From contig JACAAK010000015.1 of the NCBI GenBank assembly GCA_025093985.1, positions 248,001 through 312,000 on the forward strand: DNA of 64,000 nt, given 5' to 3'. Below the pieces are notes generated by a model. That model was not told the origin of the DNA, searched no databases, and saw only the letters and a program-made list of their open reading frames with translations. Shown in pieces: positions 34,397 to 44,571 of this stretch (position 1 is its first letter; the number at the start of each line of letters is the position of its first letter). The DNA comes from Calvatia gigantea. Taxonomy: Eukaryota > Basidiomycota > Agaricomycetes > Agaricales > Lycoperdaceae. The translations under genes were made by a program, and so were the position numbers.

Positions 34397-36930
34397 TGTG
34401 TGTGAGAAGAGAAGTCGTCAAGGAACGTCATTGCCCATTTATATTTATGGTAGCTAATGACAGGCAGTTCCAGCAAGTCTGAGTGACATAGCTCAAAGAC
34501 TGCGGTGGCTCGCTTGGGGTTAATCGGAAAGGGATTATTATGCATTTTCCCCTTGGCACAGCCGTCGCAAATGCCTTTCCGAGTAGATGGTGCGGGAATC
34601 GACGCGATGCCCTCTACGTGCTTTGGAAGCTCGGAGAGCGCGCGATCCGAAGGGTGTCCCATTTGACGATGCCAATTGATGTAATCAAGTTGGCGTAATG
34701 TCAACGCGACTGGTTTCTCCTTGCTATTTTGCAAGACATACGTGTGCACCGTATGTATGTTGTTTTTAAACAACCGATGAGGCCAGGCGGACAATACTGC
34801 TCGTCCTGATTTATCACGGATGGTGGTTTCTTTAACGGTTGCCTCTAAAACATAGCCATTCCTAAGAATCTGGCCTGAGGACATTAACCATTCTGTGATT
34901 TCTTTGATATAAAAGACCGGCACAATACATGAAGTAGCACTCCTGGTCTTTCCCTTATCTACCACATCATGCTGGAAAATCACAGACCCTCGTCCTGTCA
35001 TTTCGTAGATCCGGTTGCCAGCAGCTTGTATAAGCCCGAAATGGCCCATTTTAACCTCTGCAAAATCAGAAAGGTAACCAGTGACATGGTACGATGCTCC
35101 AGAATCAAGGAGCCAATCTGCGTTATTCACACAATGTTTGTTCCCTTCTTCTCTACACTTTTGGCACTGAGACAAATCACAAATGTGATATGTGATGATC
35201 TGATTAAGATCCTCGTGCTCTTCATGGAGTTCTGACCTTAACTTGTCTGAATACTCGTGGTTATTCACAGTATATGTAGCATTAATCTTACTTTCCAGCT
35301 TAGTTTCACTAGCAGAATAAGCAGAAGGGGAAGCGCCTTGAGCATGCTTCCAGCATACATTGCAGTTTAGAAAGTCTGTACAGCAGTGTCTACGACGAGT
35401 CCCTACAGGAGGTGGACGACATGCTACATCTGCATAGGTGCCCCGCTCTCTTCGGTGGCCACCTTGTCGTTCCAACTCAACTTCGGAATCTCCAGGGCAT
35501 CCCACTCCGCGGCGGACAGACCCTGCGTCTGAATCGTCCCGTTCCATCCGTTGATGGGGCTGTACATCATCTTCTGCATCAGAACAAGAATAATAGTCAG
35601 TAGAAGGTACTGATCCGCACCCTCCATCGGAACTGTAGTCAGTGTCCGAGTCATTGTCGTCTAATACCGACTCAAGGACAGACTCGATTTCCTTTGGCGC
35701 CTGCTTCTTTTTGAGCGGCTTGGGTTTCTTGATAATCGCCGGCTTGTTGTACACGGGAGCTGGCCATGTGATCTCATCTTCCTCCCTCATGACGGTGGAT
35801 GGAGTCGACTCGACATCCATTTTGTCAAAACACTTCCACATCTCCTCTGAACTTTCGCCCGATGAAGAAGTTGACTTGAGACGTTCGTCCCACTTCTTCA
35901 ATGCAGTAACCTTGGCTTTTACCGAAGGTTTGCGATGGAGTTCGGGCTTGGGCGCAGTGATGCGCGACGTGAGCGGAGTGGCATTGCTGCCAGTGGCAGT
36001 GGAGTTAGAGGCAACAGGAGGTGTCTTGGCTCGACGCATTGCTTCTACAAGAGAATGAGTGGATGGTGGCAGCATCGTTTGTGCCTGCGACACGAAATCC
36101 ACATCCTGGATGTAACCAGAAGAGGTGGCGGCGTTGCCTTGTGCACCTCCCTCCTTTCCCTTCCCCTTTCCTTTTCCTTGAGGGTGCCATCAGCGTTTCT
36201 TTTCGCCGTTGCCTTCTCCTCCAGATGGCTTTTGCTGCTGCTGCTACTGCTGCTGTTGGGGCTGCTGCTGGGGCTTTTTAGACCCTGAAGGCTGCTGCTT
36301 TCCCTGCTGCTGGCGCTGCTGCTGCTACTGCCCACCTCCTTGTCGTGGAGTAAAGCGTGCTCGTTGAGTGTGGGCAGTCTGGTTGGAGGCATAGGTGGCA
36401 ATTATGCTGCTTCTGGCTTTGTCCCACGTCAGCTCATGAAGTGATGTATTCGAGGTGAGGAGCGTCTGAGCTACATGGCTCAAAGACAGGTGGAGAGAAT
36501 GGAGGAGGATCATGGTTTCGATCTCCGGGGCAATGCCACTATCCATGGCGTCAAGTTGCCCAAAGATCTGCTGGAGCTCGCTCATCTTGAGCGAGGGGTC
36601 ACCACCGAGGGGGAGCTCAAACATTATTGCACGAATGAACTCATTATAGACCTGTGCTGGTCCAGGAAGGCCGTATTGGCCCTGCAACTGAGACCAGAGT
36701 GCACGAGCGTTCCGGGCAAAATGTTTTAGCATGCTGTTGGGGAGAGTTGCCTCTATCAACCCAAGAGCGTGCATCCGCAGGTTATTGGCCATACCAACAC
36801 TGCAGCACTCCTCAGCAGTCGCAGGAATTGGGGTTCCTGGTCGTGCAGGACGTGCCGGTGTAGTGCCGGAAGCCGGAACGGCGGGGTGAGCAGGTCCATA
36901 AAGCTGCTCATATTGGAGACTCAGACGAGC
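34397..36930 (-). pseudogene. Copia gag, protease and start of integrase
   Basis: Reading leftward: gag (LSLQYEQLYGPAHP, MANNLRMHALGLIEATLPN, ALWSQLQGQYGLPGPAQVYN), a glutamine-rich CAG-type repeat (36,233-36,330), a Ser/Asp-rich stretch, protease LLDSGASYHVTG, HHCC (WHRQMGHPSDRAL, GICDGCAKGKMH) and the integrase start to FLDDFSSHTH, where the Tc1 insertion interrupts it. The part from 34,397 to 36,102 is open for more than 560 residues. It joins by sequence to the pol at 27,205-30,248. The first 60 or so gag residues are missing at the 36,930 breakpoint. Confidence 0.85.
36233..36330 (-). repeat. CAG/CTG microsatellite inside copia gag
   Basis: Runs of GCTGCTGCTGCT broken by a few variants. 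Read on the minus strand they give a glutamine/serine-rich stretch in gag. Confidence 0.7.
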
Positions 36931-37345
36931 AATTTACGGCCTTAAACAAGCCGGTCGCCAGTGGTGGAAAGAATTGCATCAATCTATGATTGAGCTGGGA
37001 TTTACCCGCTGCAAATCCGACTACGCTGTGTATTTTCACAGACATCCAAAGACGAAAGAGCTTGTAGTAGCCATTGTCTACGTTGATGATGTGAATTTCT
37101 TGGAAAGAAAGACTCCCCCCTCCTCAAAGAGTTGAAGGGAAAGTTCACCAAAAAGTGGGAATGCAGAGACCATGGTCCCTGTGAAGAATTCCTTGGGATG
37201 AAAATCTCGAGGAATCGCTCCAAGCGTCAAATCTTCATCCAACAGGTGAAATACCTGGATAAGATCTTGCAGCGCTCCAGGTTCCGCAGTCTGCCGCAGC
37301 TAAAACGCCATTACCAGCTTGGATATCTGAGAGGTATGATGGGCA
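36931..37345 (+). pseudogene. Copia reverse transcriptase fragment
   Basis: IYGLKQAGRQWWKELHQSMI to YVDDVNFL, then KFTKKWECRDHGPCEEFLGM and QVKYLDKILQR, with a one-base deletion after DVNFL. Same region as 27,900-28,359 but on the plus strand, so the complex contains two copies of this part of pol. Confidence 0.8.
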
Positions 37346-37349
37346 GAAG

Positions 37350-37632
37350 ATAGACTGAATTGTCTAAAGAATATACGCATACTACATAGGTCTTATATAT
37401 GTAACAGTTCTGGTCTGTGCGCCATTCTACCTTATACAGGTGAGGTCTTATCTGCCAGTAGCATATACAGAGCATACTGCATACATTGTTCTACTTAATA
37501 GACCATGACCAGCAACCTAGAGTGTGGTCTAGTACATTGTCCGTTATCTCTCTTCAAGAGTGAAGTACTCAAGAATCCGTTTCAGCTATAAATAGACTGA
37601 ACCAACATAGTGGTATGGATCGAGATTCAACA
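37350..37632 (-). repeat. Inverted partial copia LTR
   Basis: Reverse complement of LTR bases 1 to about 290 (26,475-26,765), ending at the LTR terminus CGAGATTCAACA (37,621-37,632). Confidence 0.8.
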
Positions 37633-38215
37633 TTGTTGAAACCATTGAAGCAGTTACTCTGAAGGTGGTGTCAATAGCTATTAACCTGGGTCAAGCTCTA
37701 TCATGCTGGTGACTTAAGGAGGAAAGCCAGAGCATAAGTAGGATGACGGGGGTGGTTGTTGGTGGGCGCCTACTGGTGAAATTTTATACTATTCTGTTTT
37801 TATTGCCTACACACTTTGTGTCCCTGGTCACTGGGAAGTGTTGAGATCTGGTGTCTGCAAGGCAATGCCCTCTGGCTTCGGCCTCGTGTACAGCAGCCCT
37901 CAGTGGGTGCTAACTTAAATTCTGGCTCTTCATTTATCTAATCTTTTAGCATTCTTGTTGTATTTTGAATAATCACATATACGTGAAGCTGTTAATTTCC
38001 TGAAAAAAAGACAGGATGTGATAATAGAACTGAGGCCAATAATCCGAGTGCAGTGCAGGGATGGCATGCTTCTGATTGTAGAAGTATGTTTATTCCAGCA
38101 TCCTACATGTCATTTCCCTCATTCATCTGGCCGGATCCACATTTGTTGCTGGAGGCTACATGATAGACTCTAATGAGAGGGCTGCTGAGGCTGATGATCT
38201 GAGTACAGTACAGGG
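37633..38215. other. Host-derived fragment inside the copia complex
   Basis: Matches the upstream part of four-helix copy 3 and its flank (23,097-23,549 joined directly to 25,155-25,250), without the Tc1. It shows that host sequence was captured between two LTR pieces. No open gene. Confidence 0.7.
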
Positions 38216-38416
38216 GTGGCGCACAGACCAGGGACATTAGTTATATAAGACCTATGTAGTATGCGTATATTCTTTAGACAATCCAGTCTACTCTTCTTCA
38301 TCATACCGCTAAGATATCCACTAGCTACAGTCTATAACTACCATCTCAACAAACCCAGTGAGTACGACTCCCCTCCGCCACTAGCGATATGCTATCGTGG
38401 TGTACTCGTCTTAACA
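38216..38416 (+). repeat. Partial copia 3-prime LTR
   Basis: LTR bases from GCGCACAGACC to the end TTAACA, followed by target duplication CCTCT. The left joint is at a GGC shared by the host fragment and the LTR. Confidence 0.85.
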
Positions 38417-38496
38417 CCTCTCCCCTTCCAACTTGTTGTCTCTGTCTCAGTGTTAACAGTCGACAGACGTGACTGTGCCTGCATCCTGTTTCTTCA

Positions 38497-38884
38497 TTAG
38501 AGCAGTTTCCTGTCTTTACACCAGTCAAAACAATCACTGCAGTCCACAGTTCTGTATTTGATGCATTTATATGTCTCCTCTTTCTTATCTGCCAGTTTCA
38601 CACTGAGTCTGTAAGCATTGAGTGCCAGGCAGCCCTACGACACCAAATACACACACATACACACACAAAAAGAAGTAAAGTGATCATAAGACACAGGATG
38701 AATTAAATGTATGTACATCGATATTGAGATGCAGATCTTGAAATCTTTCTTGTGCTGCCTTGCTGAACTCCAGGCAGAAGTCATTGCAAGGTCTGTGGTA
38801 GCAGCAATAGTCACCACAAATTTCGTGCCTGTGGTCTGTGCCAAACATAGAATTGTTGACATCAAAGTGGTTGTGCATGCCCAT
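38497..38884 (-). CDS. Small cysteine-rich two-exon protein, copy J (101 aa)
   Basis: Exon 1 is 38,717-38,884 (56 codons, MGMHNHFDVNNSMFG...), followed by an intron starting GTACAT. Exon 2 is 38,497-38,634 (45 codons plus stop). Motif 1 has lost its first cysteine (MFGTDHRHEICGDYCCYHR), and motif 2 keeps its cysteines but has Tyr for His (CIKYRTVDCSDCFDW). The protein ends soon after the second motif, without the charged tail. The frame is open, so it is either a shortened variant or an early pseudogene. Confidence 0.5.
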
Positions 38885-39239
38885 GATGGGAGGAGGAACT
38901 TAAGAAGAGATAAGCATAGATTACTGGAGGATTGTTGTCTTGAATGAACATGTAAGACCTTGATTGAATGTGGGGATGTCATTGTGTTTGAGCCCCTTTT
39001 TTTAAAATGTAAACAGGAATTATCATTGATTTAAATACGAGTGGCGATTATGCTATGAAACTACGACATATAAGCAGTAGAATAAAGAGTAATGTCAAAG
39101 GAAAATACTTGTGTGCAATTTGCCAGTTGCAGTGGTTCACAAAATCTACTATAATTGACTACGAGAATATATGATAGTTGACCATCCGTGATGGGGGTAA
39201 AAGCAATAGGAAAGGGATATGAAATTAGGGGGCTAGGTA

Positions 39240-40033
39240 CAGTCAACTCTGTTTTAAGCCATAGCCCTCAGTGCCCATGGTGAGCTATGGGTTAAGAGGG
39301 AGTATGGGTTTCTGGAGAAGGCGCTTAATGCCTCAAATAAAATTAATTAAAAATCATAAAATAATCTATGACACAGAGTCCTATCCAATGAGAGAATGAA
39401 GTGTAAATCAAGTGGCTTTACAGCTGTAAATATCAAGAAGAGAAGTGTCCTTTAAGTTTTCTACCCGTTCCTTGCAGATGTCGCAACTGGTCTTGGGTAG
39501 CAAACCTTCCAATGATCTAGAGTATGGTTGGGAAGTAGTTCCGCAGTAATCCTTGAGGAGCAAAGCTGCTCGAAGCAATTCCGGATGACCCACAACAACA
39601 CTATCAGGTGATGAGTCATTTGTCTTCTGTATAGATACCTGGCGGTCAATCACCCGGAATCCTTTTTCCAGAGTCTCCGGAAATGTCAGCTTAGGGGGCA
39701 TGATGGAACACAGTCCAAAAGAAATTTCTGACTTTTTTTGGCTACTCAGCATTACTTTTCCTGACCAAATCTAACTGTGGTGAATGTTGTTGACTCATTT
39801 TAGGCTGTAGCTCAACCAAAAGTGGCCGATCAAACTTGACAAATAGGGTTGGATTACTATATTAGGACATGGGTGCTATGGGTTTCCACTGATGAGACCT
39901 ATGGGTTACTGAGTAGCACAGAGTATGGGTTTATACAGTGACACCCCCGCGAACCAACTTGGTGGATGGAAAAAGCTATGGACTAAGAGAGAGTATGGGT
40001 TATTACAGGTATGGGTTATATCAGAGTCGACTG
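39240..40033 (-). mobile_element. pogo-like (Tc1/mariner superfamily) element, unit 1, 794 bp
   Basis: The ends are CAGTCAACTCTG...AAGCCATA and the inverse CAGTCGACTCTGATATAACCCAT, typical of the Fot1/pogo group. It is flanked by TA (39,238-39,239; 40,034-40,035). TATGGGTTA words recur inside near both ends. The only open frame is about 97-114 residues (39,408-39,752 minus, MPPKLTFPETLEKGF...), which I cannot match to a transposase, so it is non-autonomous. It was present before the tandem duplication, since unit 2 has it at the same place. Confidence 0.75.
39408..39752 (-). CDS. Open frame inside the pogo-like element, unknown
   Basis: Encodes VIDRQVSIQKTNDSSPDS, HPELLRAALLLKDYCG and SLEGLLPKTSCDICKERVEN, with a CDIC pair. 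It is either a C-terminal fragment of a transposase or chance. In the unit 2 copy (about 43,860-44,205) the arginine codon CGA in LLRAALL is TGA, so at most one copy is intact. Confidence 0.35.
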   Translation of the reverse strand: MLSSQKKSEISFGLCSIMPPKLTFPETLEKGFRVIDRQVSIQKTNDSSPDSVVVGHPELLRAALLLKDYCGTTSQPYSRSLEGLLPKTSCDICKERVENLKDTSLLDIYSCKAT

Positions 40034-40410
40034 TAGGTACACAAAAGGAACGGCATCAATGATCGCCAACTGATGAGAGTATGGCAAAGGCACCAGGATA
40101 TTTCCTCAGAGAAATAGCACGACCGGAAGCGACCATCCTGGGCCAGGATAAGTGATGTATCTCGAGGAGAAAACAAGTTGATTACTATGATCCGAGTTAA
40201 AAATAGCCCTAAGCGCTCTTTGTTCGGGCTATTTCAATTACTATGAAGTACGGCATTGACACACAACGCGGATGCGCCAGCGACAGGTTCATACCAATAA
40301 CCGAACGAAGGAGACACTACTCCCGACGCTCAGATGGAATATCCGTGAATATATGCGCCAAAATACTCACCTTCAAAACAATACAACCAATACCAGCGTC
40401 AAAGGCGCAC

Positions 40411-40905
40411 TTAATCAACGTCACTGATGTCCACCTCCTTCGCATTCTTTGTGTTCTTCGCTACCGCTTCTGTAACGTCCTCTGTTACATTCTTGACAGC
40501 GGTAGCGGCGACTCTCAACCTTTCCAGCACCTCGAGAGACTTTAAAATCAACCTTGCCCAATCGAAACAATCACCGTAATCAACATTTCCGTGTTTTCGG
40601 CATTTATACGTCTCCTCCATCCTATCAGCCAGTTCCGCACCAAGGGCGAACACGTTGAGTGGCGGGCAATCCTAAGTCAATGAAAATGGTCCACGCCCTG
40701 TCGAAAAATGGAAGATAGGAATCGAGATGATACATACGTCGGCGCGGAGAGATAGAACCCTGAGTTTCTGGCGTGTCGTCCTACCGAGTTCGACCCGGAC
40801 GTTGTTGCAGAATCTGTAGTCACAGAAACACATGTGGCAGCGTTCACGGCCGTGGTCTGTGCAGAATATGAAGTCGTTCACAAGAATCTCGTTGCCCATA
40901 CCCAT
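40411..40905 (-). CDS. Small cysteine-rich two-exon protein, copy L (142 aa)
   Basis: Exon 1 is 40,738-40,905 (56 codons, MGMGNEILVNDFIFC...), followed by an intron starting GTATGT. Exon 2 is 40,411-40,671 (86 codons plus stop). Motif 1 is FCTDHGRERCHMCFCDYR, complete. Motif 2 is YKCRKHGNVDYGDCFDW, where the third ligand is Tyr instead of Cys. The tail ERLRVAATAVKNV...VDISDVD resembles copies B and G. A TATA box at 40,954-40,960 lies about 50 bp upstream of the ATG. Open and plausibly expressed. Copy M is its frameshifted duplicate. Confidence 0.65.
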
Positions 40906-40953
40906 GATGGTAAGTGAGATGAAAGAATAAATGCGTGAAGACGCGGAGCGTGA

Positions 40954-40960
40954 TTTTATA
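40954..40960 (-). promoter_or_regulatory. TATA box of copy L
   Basis: The minus strand reads TATAAAA about 50 bp before the ATG at 40,905. Confidence 0.5.
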
Positions 40961-41219
40961 GTTCTTAGCCAGAAGAGGATTTAATTTGACTTGCTCGGAT
41001 CATGTGGGGTACCATAATGTTCGTCCAATTGCTTTTTGTCACAAAGTGGTCTAAACCAGCGTCAGAGCTATAGAAGTAACAAGAAATCATTAATCATAGC
41101 GTACATGAGCGATTATAACGAGGTCAAATTGCTCATCTCGGTCACTCTTTAATGCAAGAGAGCTGGTCCAGTACACGGAAATACGGTACTTAGACAGGAC
41201 AGAGGGGCCGAGTAGTGAC
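40961..41219. other. Intergenic end of duplication unit 1
   Basis: No gene. Nearly identical to 61,295-61,553. Confidence 0.6.
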
Positions 41220-41423
41220 AAAATCCAGGAGACAGAAAACCAAAAACGAACAAGGAAAAATGAGAACTGAGAGAGACAACATCAGTAAGCACGCTGTAGA
41301 AAGAGTCGAGATACATAGAGTGTATCCAACAATGATAGATCCTTACCAATTACTCACCAGTATCTCTCCAGCCAAAATAACCCACACTCAGAGTCAAAAC
41401 AACACACTCAATCAACATCTTCA

Positions 41424-41590
41424 ATATCTATATCCTTCTTCAATTCCTCTACAGCTGGTCGCTGAGTGGCGCCCTCTATTGCATTCTTTGTCACATTCAT
41501 GGCAGCAGCAGTGGCTTTCCTCCACCATTCCACCATCTCCAGAGATCCAAGTACCACCTTATCCCAGTATGGAGGCTGGAAACTGGCTGG
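41424..41590 (-). pseudogene. Cysteine-rich family, exon 2 tail relic I-prime
   Basis: Unit 2 counterpart of the relic at 25,835-25,995. No zinc motif. Confidence 0.5.
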
Positions 41591-41838
41591 CTGTAAAACA
41601 AACAACTGAACATCCACCTACCACTAGCTCTCAAGACGAAGTCCTTGTGTTATTGTCCATATAATTTCCATCAACCCTTTTTGATCCCTGTGCACACACC
41701 CCCCTTCCTTGTGTTGGGCCATCCTCTACTTACCTCCAATCTACCACTACTCTCTTTAATTCTGTAGTACTTCAGTTCCATGATATTTCACAGTAGTTTA
41801 TAATGTGCATGGACTCATTTTCTCAGTATATAAGACCC

Positions 41839-42637
41839 TGTGGAGATCAGACGGCACCTGACACTGAAAAGTGTCATGTACACATACTCCTCCCACTACT
41901 CCACTTTACCGATGACACCTTTCACTTCCGAGAACGATGACCAAGACACCAACCCCGAAAATCCCATTTCCGAGCCCTCCAGAAGTCCAGATCATACATG
42001 ATTTCCTAATTTGGAAGTCCTGACCACAGAAGCTCCAACCTCCAAACTCTACCTTGCCTGTCCGTACTTTCCATTTCTGACTCTAAAAAACTTATGGACC
42101 ACTTTTCTATTCACTTATTATACTTTTTCTACATTCCTCATAATTTAGAACCTCATAGAATAAGCTTCCGGCCCATCTTCATCCCTGCTAGTATGTTTTT
42201 CTTTGTTCTCTCTCTAAAATTTACATTCTACTCTTTGTAATTTGGGCGCACAGCCTACTATTCTCCTCTATAAAAATCTGTATACTTTGTTGTAGTCAGG
42301 TAGCTACGAATTAGCCAAGTTTCGCCTCGAAGTCTCTGTCTCTAGCCTATTTCTCTAATCTATCTCTCTTTCTCTCTTCTCTCTTTCGTCTCGATACTGA
42401 ATCACCACACAATCATAAACGCCACCTTCCGAACGTTCAGTAATTGCTCTCAGCACCTTTCCGGACCCTTTTTGTATTGTTCCGAGCCTTCGGAACAGAA
42501 TTATCCATTGTTCCATTGTCTGATCATTTTCATGATCTCCACTCCTACCCACTCTTTCCAACCCAATCCCTTTGGTCAAGAACAATGTCGGACAGATGCC
42601 GACATGCTCATGCACCTAGCCATAATCTCCCTCTTCA
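41839..42637 (+). mobile_element. Solo LTR, 799 bp, with ACCC target duplication
   Basis: Starts TGTGGAGATC and ends CCCTCTTCA. ACCC lies on both sides (41,835-41,838 and 42,638-42,641), and the unit 1 sequence near 26,243 runs AAGACCCATGAGC without it. A promoter-like CTATAAAAATC is near 42,270. The ends resemble those of the gypsy 1 LTR (TGTGGAGA...CTCTTCA on its coding strand), so a related gypsy family is likely. No internal region or partner LTR is present. Confidence 0.8.
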
Positions 42638-42941
42638 ACCCATGAGCAGTAATAGCACATCATCAAATATACAGGATCCCAATCTCTCTCTGTTTATTGC
42701 CTTGTCTCTGAAACCTTGTTATCTCTCAGTCTACTCTTGTGTCCTTGAGCCAGATGAGTTCAGCTCGAGGACTTATCTTCTCGGATTGCAGCACAGATCA
42801 GGCTCACTGTTCCAACCTCCCCGTTACGGTCTATCAACAAAGTCTTGTGACCTAGACTGAGCCTCTCCCCTTCCATCTTATTGTCTCTGTCTCAGCATTA
42901 ACAGTCAACAGACGTGACTGTGCCTGCCTCCTGTTTCTTCA

Positions 42942-43329
42942 TTAGAGCAGTTTCCTGTCTTTACACCAGTCAAAACAATCACTGCAGTCCACAGTTCCAT
43001 GTTTGATGCATTTATATGTCTCCTCTTTCTTATCTGCCAGTTTTATGCTGAGTCTGTAAGCGTTGAGCACTAGGCAGCCCTACAACACCAAACACACACA
43101 CATACATACCCAAAAAGAAGTAAAGTGATCATAAGACACAGAATGAATTAAATGTACATACATCAATATTGAGACACAGATCTTGAAATCTTTCTCGTGC
43201 CGCCTCGCTGAACTCCAGGCAGAAGTCGTTGCAAGGTCCATGGTAGCAGCAACAGTTGCCACAAATTTCGTGCCTGTGGTCTGTGCTGAACATAGAATTG
43301 TTGACATCAAAGTGGTTGCGCATGCCCAT
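42942..43329 (-). CDS. Small cysteine-rich two-exon protein, copy K (101 aa)
   Basis: Unit 2 counterpart of copy J: exon 1 is 43,162-43,329 and exon 2 is 42,942-43,079. The first motif has Ser for the first Cys (MFSTDHRHEICGNCCCYHG). The second is complete (YKCIKHGTVDCSDCFDW), unlike in copy J, which has Tyr for His. The frame is open. Shortened tail as in J. Status uncertain. Confidence 0.5.
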
Positions 43330-43683
43330 GATGGGAGGAGGAACTTAAGAAGAGATAAGTGTAGATTACTGGAGGATTGTTGTCTTGAATGAGCATGTAA
43401 GACCTTGATTGAATGTGGGGACATCATTGTGTTTGAGCCCCTTTTTTTAAATGTAAACAGGAATTATCGTTGATTTAAATACAAGTGGTGATTATGCTAT
43501 GAAACTATGACATATAAGTGGTAGAATAAAGAGTAATGTCGAAGGAAAATACTTGTGTGCAATTTGCCAGTTGCAGTGGTTCACAAAATCTACTATAATT
43601 GACTACGAGAATATATGATAGTTGACCATCCGTGATGGGGGTAAAAGCAATAGGAAAGGGATATGAAATTAGGGGGCTAGGTA

Positions 43684-44477
43684 CAATCAACTCTATTTTA
43701 AGCCATAGCCCTCAGTGCCCATGGCGAGCTATGGGTTAAGAGGGAGTATGGGTTTCTGGAGAAGGTGCTTAATGCCTCAAATAAAATTAATTAAAAATCA
43801 TAAAATAATCTATGACACAGAGTCCTATCCAATGAGAGAATGAAATGTAAATCAAGCAGCTTTACAGCTGTAAATATCAAGAAGAGAAGTGTCCTTTAAG
43901 TTTTCTACCCGTTCCTTGCAGATGTTGTGACTAGGCTTGGGTAGCAAACCTTCCAATGATCTAGAGTATGGTTGGGAAGTAGTTCCATGGTAATCCTTGA
44001 GGAGCAAAGCTGCTCAAAGCAATTCTGGATGAGCCGCAACAACACCATCAGGTGATGAGTCATCTATCTTCTGTATAGATACCTGGCGGTCAATTACCTG
44101 GAATCCTTTTTCCAGAGTCTCTGGAAATGTCAGCTTAGGGGGCATGACAGAACACAGTCCAAAAGAAATTTCTGACTTTTTTTGGCTACTCAGTATTACT
44201 TTTCCTGACCAAATCTAACTGTGGTGAATGTTGTTGACTCATTTTAGGCTGTAGCTCAACCAAAAGTGGCTGATCAAACTTGACAAATAGGGTTGGATTA
44301 CTATATTAGGACATGGGTGCTATGGGTTTCCACTGATGAGACCTATGGGTTACTGAGTAGCATAGAGTATGGGTTTATACAGTGACACCCCTGCAAACCA
44401 ACTTGGTGGATGGAAAAAGCTATGGACTAAGAGAGAGTATGGGTTATTACAGGTATGGGTTATATCAGAGTCAACTG
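43684..44477 (-). mobile_element. pogo-like element, unit 2, 794 bp
   Basis: Same length and position as the element at 39,240-40,033, flanked by TA. The left end has two transitions (CAATCAACTCTA). The internal frame is closed by TGA where unit 1 has CGA. Confidence 0.75.
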
Positions 44478-44571
44478 TAGGTACACAAAAGGAACAGCAT
44501 CAATGATCACCAACTGATGAGAGTATGGCAAAGGCACCAGGATATTTCCTCAGAGAAATAGCATGACCGGA

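Larger units (their letters stand above)
26475..38416. mobile_element. Rearranged copia complex (11.9 kb) with CCTCT target duplication
   Basis: The outer ends are TGTTGAATCTCG (26,475) and CGTCTTAACA (38,416). CCTCT is present at 26,470-26,474 and 38,417-38,421, and the paralogous site near 42,863 is uninterrupted. Inside are, in order: a full LTR, primer site and gag start (plus); an inverted pol; a Tc1 element split by another copia piece; inverted gag-protease; a plus-strand RT fragment; an inverted partial LTR; a host-derived fragment; and a partial right LTR. It cannot encode a working element. Confidence 0.85.

Noticed and set aside
34969..35235. Plus-strand open frame opposite copia protease
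   Set aside because: Antisense shadow; the minus strand carries LLDSGASYHVTG and the HHCC motif.
36233..36330. CTG/CAG run as a regulatory repeat or array
   Set aside because: It lies in frame in copia gag and is a simple glutamine-type microsatellite; no unique spacers, so not a CRISPR.
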